64,000 nt of DNA from Symsagittifera roscoffensis (taxonomy: Eukaryota > Xenacoelomorpha > Acoela > Convolutidae), in assembly GCF_963678635.1 (NCBI RefSeq), contig NC_087067.1, positions 3,483,072 to 3,547,071 on the forward strand. The letters run 5' to 3'. The stretch's first letter is position 1. Every line of letters begins with the position of its first letter. Shown piece by piece: positions 41,401 through 46,825 of the stretch. The notes beneath the pieces were generated by a model that worked only from the letters and a program-made list of their open reading frames with translations, ran no database searches and was not told the DNA's origin. Made by a program: the position numbers and the translations under genes.

Positions 41401-44347
41401 TTCGAATTTAAGCGGTTTATATTTCTCAGAAATGTAATTTAAGAATTTGTGAGTAGTTTCGTCTTAAAGTCCATCAAAAGCGATTGTCGTCTCAACAGCT
41501 GTCGTCTTTTTTGCCGCATACCATGGTCTTTTCTGGAGTTTAATTCAGTTCATATCTTCCAATTGGGTTCGGGGTGCTTGGTCGTGATTAAAACAGTCAG
41601 TCGGTTCAAAAGAGGAGATTAACATTTCCACTTTCCACAACCGCTAATTAAAGTTGAGTTCGGAGCACGTTTTCATCAAATTCACTTCTTTCGAACACAG
41701 TTAAATTATTGTCCGGAAAAAAGAGCTCGTATAACCCAAATGAAAAAAGTATAAGCCATAATGTGTGATATTTTACATCAATTCAACAATGGCCTTACAC
41801 AGATACGGATAGACTTGCTTCGATAAAATCGCTTGCAGTAAGTCGACTACAGGGTACAAATTAAAAGTAGTATATGGGAGGTTTTAAATAAATCTTTCCA
41901 ATTATTTCTCTAATTAAAAGGGTTAATGATATTTGAGAAAGAAATTTAATAACTTCGCTGTGCACTACAATTCGTTGAAAAAATGCCAATCATACAATTT
42001 CATACTATGAAAAAATGCGTCGTGAATACAAACAAATTCAAAAAAAAATGTACGCCGAAACTAAAAAAAATCCTTGCCAAACAAATTTAACCGGACCAAA
42101 AAGATGCCTTGCATTTAATTTCAGACTTGCTCTAAAAGCAAATTTGGGCAGCAGTTTTTACTCAATTTGAGAAATGCAGCACTTTTCTGGGATTTTTAGG
42201 ACATGATGAAAAAAACTTAGCACACCATCTGAAGTGAAGCACTGAATATTTCTCCAGATGAAATGTTTTTGAATATAACAGAAGTTTTTGAGTTTACAAA
42301 TTTTATGAGACGGAAACATTGAAAAAATATAAAAGTTGTCACGCAAAAAACTCGAAAAAGTGAATCTAGGCAAGAGCTGTGATTCACAAGAAGTAACAAA
42401 ACCAACCAACAATTGAAAAATGTGTGTAAAAACTGCAAAAAAATAACTTTTTTTTAAAACTTATTAGTTTCATAGAAACATATGTTTCTAAAAAACTCAA
42501 AGATGTGTGTAGATCTGTGGAATTCAGAAACAAGTCTTTACACATTAAACATTGGTTGAATCGATCAAAAAAACAGCAACAAAAAATCAGAGCAGTTTTG
42601 TTGCAGAATCCCGTTACAATTCATAAACTACACAACTTGACCTCATAGTATCTGTTGTTTTGTTTCGGATTTTTTGTTCATTAACGTTTTTCAATAGTTG
42701 GTTGTTTTTTTTTCTGTTTTGCATTACAGCTCTTCAGTTTCTCAAGGTTTATTTTATCATAAAATTGACAATCATTTAAGTTTTTAATTTTCAAAAAATT
42801 TTCAAGCAATGTTTATAGTCATCGCTTGAAAATTATTTGGAACTCAAGAGTCTTTTGATAAAACTCATCCAATTTAGAAACGAAATTATTGAGTGATGTT
42901 TTTTTCGCTGGGAGTTTTTTTAGTGAATTATAATTTCTTTTTGTAGATGTGAATTGCTAACTTCTCAAATGTCAGTTAATCGAGTAAAAAACCTCCACAA
43001 AAACTACATACAAAAAATAACTAAGGGTTGGAAAAAGCAGAATCTGTACCGAAGTGTACAACAGTGCCAAAAACTAAATGTTGTTCAACAGAGCTAAAAA
43101 CTATTTTGAATAATGTTTTTACTTTCGCAAATCACTGACAAAGTGGCCATTTTAATCAAAGACAAAAGGGCCATTTTAATTGATGATTACTGTTGAACCA
43201 ACAAGAGCTTCTTAAACCCTGCGTCTTATTTTTTCATGAACAAACAATCAACTGAGCAAGTTATGGAATGGTTTTCTTGATGTTGCTCCAAAACAAACTG
43301 TAGTTACAATAACAGAACTCACATATTAAAACGCAATAGAACTCTGTATTCACAAATAGAACTCAAAAGGTTCAATTATCATCAATTTTTGGAACTGTTA
43401 AAGATATTTTCAGTTTCTGCACTGTTGTACTTTGGCACTGTTGAATGCCCCCAAAAACGTTGAAATACTAAACCAATTTTTATCTATCACACAAACCAAT
43501 CAGACACGTATTCAAAAAATTCGATCGATGTAATACAATTTTTTTCAGACTGTTAAGCTAAACAGAAAGCTAAATTAAAATTGTTTCAGCACCGCGCGTT
43601 ACAGAAATCACAAAATGTTTGAAAAAAAAAACAGAAATAAAAAAGTTGTATTAAGCTGTTCTACATCAGTTTTCAAACTTTTCTTTAAAAATGACTGTGA
43701 GTGGAAAATTGTGAGCTAATTTTAGTAGGATTATCATAAAATATAGCACTAAAAAGATGACACTAAACATGCGAAAAATAAGCCGACAACATCTAAGCAG
43801 ATGCCAGTCAAGCCGAAAAAAGTTTTTATCATTAAGTTTTAAAGAAAAAATGCCAGAAAAAATCTCCCTGAATGATAGGAGAGAATGATGAGGTAGTTCA
43901 TCACACCAAAAGATGAAATAGCGCAGAAATGTTGCAATATTTTTATCCCTTTGCAAGAATCTTGCAAGGTTTGCATTCCCTTGCAAGAATCTTGCAAGAT
44001 TTTCATTACTTTGCACTAATCTTGCAAGCTTTGCATTCCTTTGCAAAACTCATGAAAAACTTGCATTCCTTTGCAAAAACCTTGCATGTTTTGTAGTCCT
44101 TTGCAAGAATCTTGTAAGATTTGCATTCCAATTACTCTATAATTGTATATTTATTACTTACTGAGCGGACAGATCTGTTCGTCGAATGGGAAGAGGGCGA
44201 TGTTGATGTCGCAGCTGCTCTTGTAGATGGAGGGGGGAGCCCAGAGACACTCCCCCTTGTGTGACACTTTCACCCTACTGTAGTAGGACACGTCAAACTT
44301 ACCATCCACGTTGTTAAGCAGCACTAAGTTAGGCAGCCACAAGTTAT
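14261..44347 (-). CDS. Cys-loop ligand-gated channel (nicotinic-receptor-like), two ligand-binding-domain exons
   Basis: Exons 44162-44347 and 14261-14459 (minus strand) join in phase (1+2 bases). The first encodes LWLPNLVLLNNVDGKFDV, W-A-P-P-S-I-Y-K-S-S and the Cys-loop C-x13-C containing FPFDEQ, all hallmarks of nicotinic acetylcholine receptor subunits. The second encodes the region of loops B, F and C: FTTLEFDVSQM, EWSI, DCAQC and VVYLHLV. Oddities: the loop B Trp (GSWTY in classic subunits) is absent, and the loop C cysteines are C-A-Q-C instead of an adjacent pair, so acetylcholine binding is doubtful. The receptor would sit in the plasma membrane as a pentamer. The transmembrane exons and N-terminal exons were not found in the window. 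The 29.7-kb intron between the two exons holds a whole gene on the other strand. Confidence 0.8.
14531..14575 (-). pseudogene. Partial copy 1 of the receptor exon 5' end
   Basis: On the minus strand this repeats acceptor-like TTTAG followed by the exon start. It reads FTTLEFIVIQMMIE against FTTLEFDVSQMVIE in the real exon, with no stop over the matched part. It then runs into sequence unlike the exon. Confidence 0.75.
14681..14728 (-). pseudogene. Partial copy 2 of the receptor exon 5' end
   Basis: Minus strand reads FTTLEFIVIQMMTE. It is very close to copy 1, and the flanks (TGTTTACGAAAT.GAAAGGTTTTTG) are shared, so these two arose by tandem duplication of about 110-155 bp. Confidence 0.75.
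14846..14892 (-). pseudogene. Partial copy 3 of the receptor exon 5' end
   Basis: Minus strand reads FIMFLEFVVLQMMIE, open over the matched part. It shares the AAGGTTTTTGCCTC flank with copies 1 and 2. Confidence 0.65.
14984..15201. mobile_element. hAT-like miniature inverted-repeat element
   Basis: The ends are inverse to each other (GGAAGGGTGGATCTAAA on the left, TAAATCTGCCCTT on the right). They resemble the CAGGGGCGGATC-type termini of hAT non-autonomous elements. Candidate 8-bp target duplication GTTAAGCA/GTTAAACA flanks it (one mismatch). The core has GAGCTCTCCCAAAG and GTTTTGGCCAAGTTTTCT, shared with other copies in the window. No coding. Confidence 0.6.
15225..15271 (-). pseudogene. 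Partial copy 4 of the receptor exon 5' end
   Basis: Minus strand reads LATLEFDVLQMETKT against FTTLEFDVSQMVIE. The stretch is open and unusually close to the true exon at EFDV. Confidence 0.65.
15272..16430. other. AT-rich intronic DNA, nothing recognised
   Basis: Intronic sequence of the receptor gene between two exon-fragment copies. No coding frame or clear repeat was seen apart from A/T runs. Confidence 0.4.
16431..16480 (-). pseudogene. Partial copy 5 of the receptor exon 5' end (most diverged)
   Basis: The plus strand shows ATCACCATC, CGTCAAACTCCA and GCGAAAAC in the same order and spacing as in the real exon. On the minus strand a one-base insertion breaks the frame. Confidence 0.5.
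16576..17110 (+). mobile_element. Helentron-like non-autonomous element, copy A
   Basis: The left end has TGTTCCGACTTTCG followed by an imperfect palindrome (ACTTTCG...CGAAAGT). Near the right end GTTGGAACA is the inverse of the left terminus. It is followed by a perfect hairpin CAGGGCTTCGCCCTG at 17079-17093 and then CAGTCTTGTT. Asymmetric inverted repeats with a hairpin outside only one of them are the layout described for Helentrons and their derivatives. No coding. Inverse and direct copies occur elsewhere in the window. Confidence 0.5.
17111..17959. other. AT-rich intronic DNA, nothing recognised
   Basis: No open frame of interest and no repeat was matched elsewhere in the window. Confidence 0.35.
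17960..18365 (-). mobile_element. hAT-like repeat copy
   Basis: It ends in TAGACCTGCCCCTG, the inverse of a CAGGGGC.GGTCTA terminus. It contains the inverse of the GAGCTCTCCC core twice (GGGAGAGTTC, GGGAGAGCTC). The left part has GGGGGGACGCC...CCCTGACGACCCAAAGGGTC, shared with 32840-32915 and (inverted) 48268-48330. Confidence 0.5.
18552..18715 (+). repeat. Short interspersed repeat, about 160 bp (copy 2)
   Basis: Inverse orientation to 2741-2892. It begins and ends with GGATGTTAACTT as a direct repeat and shares the CCAATC and GCAGCGCT core. Confidence 0.55.
18716..18945 (-). mobile_element. hAT-like repeat copy
   Basis: Contains TAGGGTCC...AGGAGAGCTCGGAAAATCAAATTGG, the inverse of the core in 14984-15201, preceded by a G/C-run terminus. 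Diverged. Confidence 0.45.
18946..20052. other. AT-rich intronic DNA, nothing recognised
   Basis: No protein-like frame was seen. A short run of GGACCGAAAA-type repeats lies near 19890-19965. Confidence 0.35.
20053..20548 (-). mobile_element. Helentron-like non-autonomous element, copy B (inverse)
   Basis: This is the reverse complement of copy A over most of its length: GAAAGTCGG at 20532-20540, the GCTCGGGTTGG equivalent, GACGGAACTTTT, the CGCGTTA..CGCG block and the ACGCCATATAAAG block. The hairpin end is degraded (CCCCTGAATGCTCCGACTGCC at 20047). Confidence 0.5.
20657..21385 (-). pseudogene. FLYWCH-type zinc-finger pseudogene
   Basis: One minus-strand frame runs through the whole interval, broken by two in-frame stops (near 21151 and 20892). 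The first part reads F-I-F-V-K-T-Q-Q-G-K-A-L-L-I-L-D-E, then C-A-S-W-L-S-H-K-C, then F-N-H-G-H-N-H. This follows the FLYWCH pattern F..S..G..L......C......C...T........H.H. A second copy appears to begin at ARHFDIHERKLIVLG and ends WRMQSNYVCKL. FLYWCH domains occur in chromatin proteins and beside MULE-type transposases, which is the likelier origin here. A TGA in place of CGA and a TAG in the first domain indicate decay. It is flanked by Helentron-like copy B. Confidence 0.6.
21386..22727. other. Upstream region of the WSC sulfotransferase gene
   Basis: AT-rich, without recognisable coding. It should include the promoter and 5' untranslated region of the gene starting at 22728, but I cannot point to a TATA box or initiator with confidence. 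Confidence 0.4.
22728..22912 (+). CDS. WSCD: WSCD-like gene exon 1 (signal anchor)
   Basis: ATG at 22728 is preceded by AAAAAA (purine at -3). It encodes a basic start, a hydrophobic stretch (VVMLITLILVCSFV) and a charged stem, and ends AG|GTAAAA with two bases of an Arg codon. Confidence 0.85.
22728..32353 (+). CDS. WSCD: WSC-domain sulfotransferase, WSCD1/2-like, four exons
   Basis: Exons 22728-22912, 23128-24008, 24287-24446 and 31954-32353 join in phase to 1626 nt (541 residues plus TAA). Residues about 17-34 form a single hydrophobic segment after a short basic N-terminus, as in type II Golgi enzymes. Two Cys-rich WSC domains follow: about 95-175, with F-C-V-G-R-G-F and S-E-C-F-C, and about 190-275, with L-G-C, A-C-Y-E-D-C and M-C-Y-C. 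The sulfotransferase domain begins near 295 with the PAPS 5'-phosphosulfate loop GSGNTWTR (residues 298-305). The 3'-phosphate motif VHVFRNPLRS lies at 369-378, and VISYEDL follows in the last exon. Length and layout agree with animal WSCD1/WSCD2, reported to transfer sulfate from PAPS to sialylated glycans. The gene lies inside a receptor intron on the opposite strand. AATAAA at 32494-32499 is a likely poly(A) signal. The long open frame starting at 22964 includes intron and is not the true start. Confidence 0.9.
23128..24008 (+). CDS. WSCD: WSCD-like gene exon 2 (both WSC domains and PAPS loop)
   Basis: The acceptor is TTTTTTAG before 23128 and the donor is GACA|GTTAGT. It contains about 13 Cys in WSC spacing and the GSGNTWTR loop. 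Confidence 0.9.
24112..24240. mobile_element. Relic of the Tc1/mariner-like foldback family in WSCD intron 2
   Basis: The reverse complement aligns with the left arm of 5645-6291: GCTG.TTTAAATTATCCG, GAA.AAAA..GAA.AAACTTG, then TTTTTCTCA..TTGGGTT. The ends are degraded. It makes up nearly half of the 278-bp intron and ends about 50 bases before the exon 3 acceptor. Confidence 0.6.
24287..24446 (+). CDS. WSCD: WSCD-like gene exon 3 (3'-phosphate binding motif)
   Basis: The acceptor is TTTTTTTGCAG and the donor CCCAG|GTAAGA. It encodes HVFRNPLRSTLAEFNRR, the sulfotransferase 3'-PB motif. Confidence 0.9.
24580..24651 (-). repeat. Retrotransposon 1 truncated third LTR
   Basis: Holds only the last about 72 bases of the LTR (element sense), with several substitutions against the other two. 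It joins directly to gag sequence and borders the CCGC target duplication. Confidence 0.8.
24652..25183 (-). pseudogene. Retrotransposon 1 partial second gag
   Basis: Starts MAQPTGQSGGKNPLGITSFW and matches the N-terminal 175 or so residues of the full gag at 30552-31089. It stops where gag sequence joins the truncated LTR. The frame is open and, unlike the full gag, is in frame from the LTR-adjacent ATG. Confidence 0.8.
25183..25400 (-). repeat. Retrotransposon 1 LTR (middle), 218 bp
   Basis: Matches 31089-31306 with only a handful of substitutions. It is preceded (element sense) by a polypurine tract and followed by the gag start of the partial second unit. Confidence 0.9.
25690..26134 (-). 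pseudogene. Retrotransposon 1 C-terminal extension of pol
   Basis: The integrase frame goes on beyond two TAA stops and ends with RQRLVSYSSQDS, RKRTAV and VMID motifs. These recur at 47725-47840 in element 2 (RQRLVSYSSQDS, RKRTAV, VMID). The charged low-complexity linker between is poorly conserved. Conservation of the tail shows this was part of the ancestral polyprotein. Its role is unknown; it has no chromodomain signature that I can see. Confidence 0.7.
26135..27806 (-). pseudogene. Retrotransposon 1 integrase
   Basis: Two overlapping frames (27806-27507 and 27535-26135) indicate one frameshift. The zinc-binding part has RYYHHGKSSMYD and CPECTLAGKNL. The core has VQLDLWGP, VDQGTNF and TGCVERMI, giving the D, D, E triad. 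The part after the core (FEAHHGRKANTVFRNLTKKP) is conserved in the other two elements. A TAA follows the acidic run DSESEEEDY. Confidence 0.88.
28046..28771 (-). pseudogene. Retrotransposon 1 RT connection and RNase H
   Basis: The same frame continues after one stop codon (just after SFMGFIHSLH). DASQNGLRAVLEQ, STNELEMLAVVWG and IVTDHKALESLL are RNase H motifs with catalytic D, E and D. L-A-N-Y-L-S-R matches the end-of-domain A-D-x-L-S-R motif. A stop follows at 28046. Confidence 0.87.
28772..29493 (-). pseudogene. Retrotransposon 1 reverse transcriptase (frameshifted, active site deleted)
   Basis: Part 1 (29493 down to about 29280) has SPIVITVKKDGSVKLALESR and part 2 (29224-28772) has MDLTYAYSQLPL, FGL-type TGFYGLTLMPAEFQRVMD and KCQFARKECDWLGH. 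These are successive RT blocks in two frames. The catalytic Y-x-D-D block reads F-I-D-E-G-T: relative to related elements about seven codons including the second Asp are missing, so this copy cannot be active. Confidence 0.85.
29560..30156 (-). pseudogene. Retrotransposon 1 aspartic protease region of pol
   Basis: Contains AWIDSGSPISIF, the retropepsin D-S/T-G active site, and IIGRDLMP near the end, equivalent to the conserved I-I-G-R-D motif. In element 2 gag and protease are in one frame, so the frame change here is probably a mutation. Confidence 0.85.
30111..31089 (-). pseudogene. Retrotransposon 1 gag (capsid and zinc knuckles)
   Basis: The capsid-like helical part begins NPLGITSFWP. 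The C-terminal part is Gly/Arg-rich and carries two Cys-His knuckles: an odd C-x2-C-x8-H-x3-C (CYNCDQPNFTPEH) and a standard C-x2-C-x4-H-x4-C (CNFCRKTGHYERTC). The ATG at 31089-31087 is out of frame with the body because of an indel near 31055. The long open frame only appears to begin in the LTR. It overlaps the protease frame by about 46 bases in another frame. Confidence 0.85.
31089..31306 (-). repeat. Retrotransposon 1 LTR (5' in element sense), 218 bp
   Basis: Minus strand TGACATAG...TTTTCACA. It is nearly identical to 25183-25400 and of the same length. Right after it comes TGGCGCAGC, the expected primer-binding-site position. Confidence 0.9.
31954..32353 (+). CDS. WSCD: WSCD-like gene exon 4 (C-terminal sulfotransferase part)
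   Basis: The acceptor is CGTTTGTTTCAG before 31954. The frame continues as KRYFSANFAQTYEQQ and includes KPVLVISYEDL and a Leu-rich helix, typical of the end of sulfotransferase domains, up to TAA 32351-32353. Confidence 0.87.
32354..32819. other. 3' region of the WSCD-like gene, AT-rich
   Basis: Holds the poly(A) signal and a fragment with CGATTTTCCGAGCTCTCC (about 32568-32590) from the hAT-like repeat family. No coding. Confidence 0.45.
32494..32499 (+). promoter_or_regulatory. Poly(A) signal of the WSCD-like gene
   Basis: AATAAA lies 141 bases after the stop codon, in an AT-rich trailer. Confidence 0.5.
32820..33195 (-). mobile_element. hAT-like repeat copy
   Basis: The left part GGAGGGACGCTACC...CTCGTCACCCAAAGGTTCCCC matches 17975-18045. 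The right part has TTTTGGGAGAACTCCTCC and CATCCTAGACTCCCCCTGG, the inverse of the family terminus. Same order and orientation as 17960-18365. Confidence 0.5.
33196..33952. other. AT-rich intronic DNA, nothing recognised
   Basis: Receptor-gene intron. No coding frame and no repeat matched. Confidence 0.35.
33953..34280. repeat. Dispersed direct duplication, left copy (about 325 bp)
   Basis: Starts CGACAATGCGGGCTAG and includes AAACGATATCAAC..GAATCATTGT and CCTTCCGTCGCAGAAGAAAATTCTAAGATTGAGG, the second of which is described here by its ends. It matches 35724-36045 in the same orientation. Confidence 0.8.
34430..34550 (+). repeat. Short interspersed repeat with TTCGTTACTAGGTAC ends (copy 1)
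   Basis: About 120 bp. It has GGAGATTCGTTA near the left and TATTCGTTACTAGGTACC near the right, with a GGTATGC.TAAC core. It matches 37868-38010 and, inverted, 58745-58868. No coding; unknown family. Confidence 0.6.
34551..35589. other. AT-rich intronic DNA with a short GC-richer patch
   Basis: A patch at about 35055-35140 (GGTCGAGAGAGAGCTCG and neighbours) is less AT-rich than the surroundings but has no coding or RNA signature that I can recognise. Confidence 0.35.
35590..35642 (+). mobile_element. Helentron-like 3' end fragment, copy C
   Basis: CTGTCGCAACA followed by hairpin CAGGGCTTTGCCCTG (35609-35623) and GCAGTCTTGTT, aligned with the 3' end of copy A. Confidence 0.5.
35724..36045. 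repeat. Dispersed direct duplication, right copy
   Basis: Matches 33953-34280 1.77 kb away in the same orientation. The two differ by scattered substitutions and small indels, so the duplication is not recent. Confidence 0.8.
36046..37867. other. AT-rich intronic DNA with a Helentron-like 3' fragment
   Basis: About 36975-37096 has GCGTGTGGGAGG.TAATTT and ends CTGATAAGAGCAGTTTTGTT, resembling the right part of copy A without its hairpin. The rest is unrecognised. Confidence 0.35.
37868..38012 (+). repeat. Short interspersed repeat with TTCGTTACTAGGTAC ends (copy 2)
   Basis: The left end has AAAGGGGGAGATTCGTGACTAGG and the right end ATTCGTTACTAGGTACC followed by AAAGGGGGGA. Same order as 34430-34550. 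Confidence 0.6.
38013..39099. other. AT-rich intronic DNA, nothing recognised
   Basis: No protein-like frame or matched repeat. A short open frame at 38745-38945 has no family resemblance. Confidence 0.35.
39100..40460. repeat. Degenerate tandem repeat, four units of about 344 bp
   Basis: The anchor TTGG.T.GAC..CGTTA.GCC recurs at 39344, 39688, 39953 and 40297. Spacings are 344, 265 and 344. Flanking blocks (AAAGCCTTAAC or AACAGCCTTAACAA before, TTCAAGCTATAAA after) keep the same order. The third interval has lost about 80 bp. Units are strongly diverged and non-coding. Confidence 0.7.
40461..43052. other. AT-rich intronic DNA, nothing recognised
   Basis: Long A/T runs and chance open frames only. 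No repeat matched elsewhere in the window. Confidence 0.35.
43053..43436. mobile_element. Possible miniature inverted-repeat element
   Basis: The left end GTGTACAACAGTGCCAAAAACT and the inverse at the right end (AGTTTCTGCACTGTTGTACTTT region, 43413-43435) form terminal inverted repeats of about 20 bases around 390 bp. No coding and no clear target duplication. Confidence 0.4.
43437..43943. other. AT-rich intronic DNA, nothing recognised
   Basis: Intron sequence just downstream (gene sense) of the 30-bp minisatellite. No coding signal. Confidence 0.3.
43944..44130. repeat. 30-bp minisatellite, about six units
   Basis: The unit CTTTGCAAGAATCTTGCAAG plus ten more bases repeats with substitutions from 43944 to 44130. 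It ends about 30 bases from the receptor exon's splice donor (44161). Because the period is a multiple of three, the minus strand shows a chance 10-residue peptide repeat (N-A-N-L-A-R-F-L-Q-R). Confidence 0.85.
44162..44347 (-). CDS. Cys-loop receptor exon with Cys-loop
   Basis: On the minus strand the acceptor is TGTTCAG before the exon and the donor is CA|GTAAGTAA after it. The exon is 186 nt (2 bases, 61 codons, 1 base) and open throughout. It carries the Cys-loop with FPFDEQ and the W-x-P-N-L-x-L-x-N motif. Confidence 0.9.
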
Positions 44348-44961
44348 CTGAACACAAACAAAATTAAATTCAACGAGGGTTGATTGGATTGTAGCGCTAA
44401 ATTTAACGTATAATTTGTTGTTTCAACCATTCTCGAGGATGAAATATAGCGTAGCTTAGTTTTTTCAGGTGAACTGAAAAAACTCAAAACTGATTTTGAA
44501 CAAAAGCTAAATTTCTCGGCCGAACTTAATTCAACTGAAAAAAGGCTGCATTATCAGACTTTTTCTCGAAAAATTTAACTGCCTTGCGTGATTTTTGACC
44601 TGATTTTAAGTAATTCTGAAACAAAAATTTGAAAAAGAGAGTTTAAAACATCAACGATTAACTGGCTTAGACAACTGAACACTTGTAATCCAGGAAAGTT
44701 TATCTGTCGCTAAAAAGAACGAAATTTACTCAGAAAAGCAGCAAAGAAAAAATAAGTTTCTCGAGTAAGATATATAATAAATCGAGGCCAGCCAATGGCT
44801 GTACAAGTAGCAAAGTATGTTCAGTCAACAGTAACCACAGTTGCTTCGAAATTTTTTCGAAATTTTTCAAAATTTTGGACAAAAGAAAAGTTAACAGATT
44901 CTTTATACAGACATGAGTCTTAAATTTTTTCGAGTTAAAGCTACATCCGAAAAAGTTAACA
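44348..44961. other. Intron upstream of the Cys-loop exon, nothing recognised
   Basis: AT-rich. The exon that should precede 44347 in the receptor gene was not found. Confidence 0.35.
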
Positions 44962-45124
44962 CGCCAGGGGCGGATCTAGGATTTTCTCGAGGGGGGATTT
45001 TGTCGACCTTTTTTCTAGGTCAACCAAATTGCATTTTTTTTAGCTCTCCCAAAGCACTGTTTTGTCCCTATTTTGGTCAAATTTTCTGGCCAAATGGATT
45101 TCGGAAATTGTAAAAGGGGGGACC
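44962..45124 (+). mobile_element. hAT-like repeat, left part, split by retrotransposon 2
   Basis: Begins CAGGGGCGGATCTAGGATTT and has TTAGCTCTCCCAAAGCACTG and TTTTGGTCAAATTTTCTGG, the family core. It is interrupted at GACC by the LTR element and resumes at 48268. Confidence 0.65.
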
Positions 45125-45347
45125 TGTCGTATATATATTATCTATCCTCTAACCTTTAGCTATATTTATAATGTGTTGATTGGCGCCATTGGTACTGGCC
45201 ATGTGTTTGGTGCGGCTAACAATTAATCAGTACCTGCCAATGTTAGTTACGTTCGTTGGTGATTGGAGTTTTGTTGCTTAACCTTTGAGTCTGGAAATCA
45301 GTTGTTAAACTCAGTTAATTTACGATATAGAATTTGCATTTTTCACA
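45125..45347 (+). repeat. Retrotransposon 2 5' LTR, 223 bp
   Basis: TGTCGTATATATATTATC...TTTTTCACA, followed by TGGCGCAGC at the primer-binding position. Its sequence is unrelated to the element 1 LTR except for the last bases. Confidence 0.92.
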
Positions 45348-46396
45348 TGGCGCAGCAAGCAGGACAGAGCGCGGGAACGGGGAAAAATCCACTTGGAATT
45401 ACGGCATTTTGGCCTAGCAAATGCACGGAAGCACCGATGCTGTGGGAGCATTGGATTACACTATTTACATGGGGCGTAATAGCAAAACATTCATTCAATC
45501 CGACGGCATTCTACTTTAATCGGGGGTTAACCGCGGCACAAATCACAGATCTGCCACAGGAAGTAAACGGAAGAAATCGTCTGGAAGCAGAGCAGACACT
45601 AATTTCTAACCTTTATTTGTGTCTGGGGGAACGTGGACAGGATGAATTACACAACCGGAAACCCCATTTAGATCTGGCGACCACTCGATATCCTCGGGTT
45701 TCGGACGAATTTGAAGGTGTTTTCAATAAGGAGAGAACTGAAACGTTCGAGACGTACCAGCTATTATCCCGAAAACAACGTTAAGGGGAAACATTGGAAG
45801 AGTTTAACTCCGTATTGAGTGGGCTAGCCGCTAGATGTGATTTGGGAGCGCTGGAACGACGTGTGTTGCGTGATGTATTTATAGTAAATATGTCTAATAA
45901 GGAGGCTCAAACGGAATTATGTCGTTCAACTAAGACACCAGATGAGGTCTACCGAATCGCTTTGTCATACGAGCGGGGTGACAAATACGCCAAATCATAT
46001 AAGGTACCTGGTGGAGGACTTACAACAGCACCAGCGGGGTCACTGCAGATAAAAGCGGAGCCAATAAGTGCGATCAGAGGAGGTTATCGTCGACCATTTC
46101 AACGAGGTGGATGTGGATTCGCCAGAGGAGGCACGAGGGGCCGCGGAGGAGCTGATCGCAAATGTTACAATTGTGATCAGAGTGGTTTTACCCCTGATCA
46201 TATCCCAAAGTGCCCCGCAAGAAATACAACCTGCAATTTTTGTCGGAAAACCGGGCATTACGAGCGGACTTGTAGAGGACGTAGATCGGCAAACAGGGGT
46301 CGTGTGGGTATGATAAATGAGGACGGCACCGACGGTGGGCTTGTGCAAGATTATCCGAAGGAGAGTGCGTCCAACTACGGAAGTTCCGTTGGATAG
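45347..46396 (+). pseudogene. Retrotransposon 2 gag
   Basis: The ATG at 45347 uses the last base of the LTR. The frame MAQQAGQSAG...NPLGITAFWP is homologous to element 1 gag but broken by one TAA at 45782-45784. The C-terminal part is Gly/Arg-rich with the same two knuckles (CYNCDQSGFTPDH and CNFCRKTGHYERTC). A TAG at 46394-46396 separates it from protease in the same frame. Confidence 0.88.
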
Positions 46397-46825
46397 GTAA
46401 CTGATTCCAAGGCACCGGCACATGGATGGGATTCGGATAGTTCAACGGAGTACGTTGTTATGTCAATTCGGCGGAAGGAACAAGAAGAGCTGAGAGTCGC
46501 GGGGGCTAAGCTAGCCCTGAAAATCAACGGCAAGGCAACTCAAGCTTGGATTGATAGCGGTTCGCCGATATCTATTTTCACTATTGGGGAGCTCAAACGT
46601 ACCCTGGGAGCATGCAATGTACATTTGAAACCTCTGGATCCGAAAGATGACCAGTTTCGCGACTACGGTAACAATCCGTTGAAATTTCTGGGGAAAATGC
46701 AGGTTACCCTCCACTCCAATGGATGGGCCAGCTCGGCGGATATCAATGTCATTGGTGGGTGTAGACCGTCTATTATTGGCAGGGACCTAATGCCAGCACT
46801 GGGACTGATGTTAGTACAAGCGCAT
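46397..46825 (+). pseudogene. Retrotransposon 2 protease
   Basis: Same frame as gag after one TAG. It contains AWIDSGSPISIF and SIIGRDLMPALGL. The frame ends shortly after the deletion junction near 46822. Confidence 0.85.

Noticed and set aside
43666-44046. Protein with 10-residue repeats (N-A-N-L-A-R-F-L-Q-R) on the minus strand
   Set aside because: It is the translation of a 30-bp minisatellite whose period is a multiple of three. There is no upstream coding and it lies in the receptor intron.
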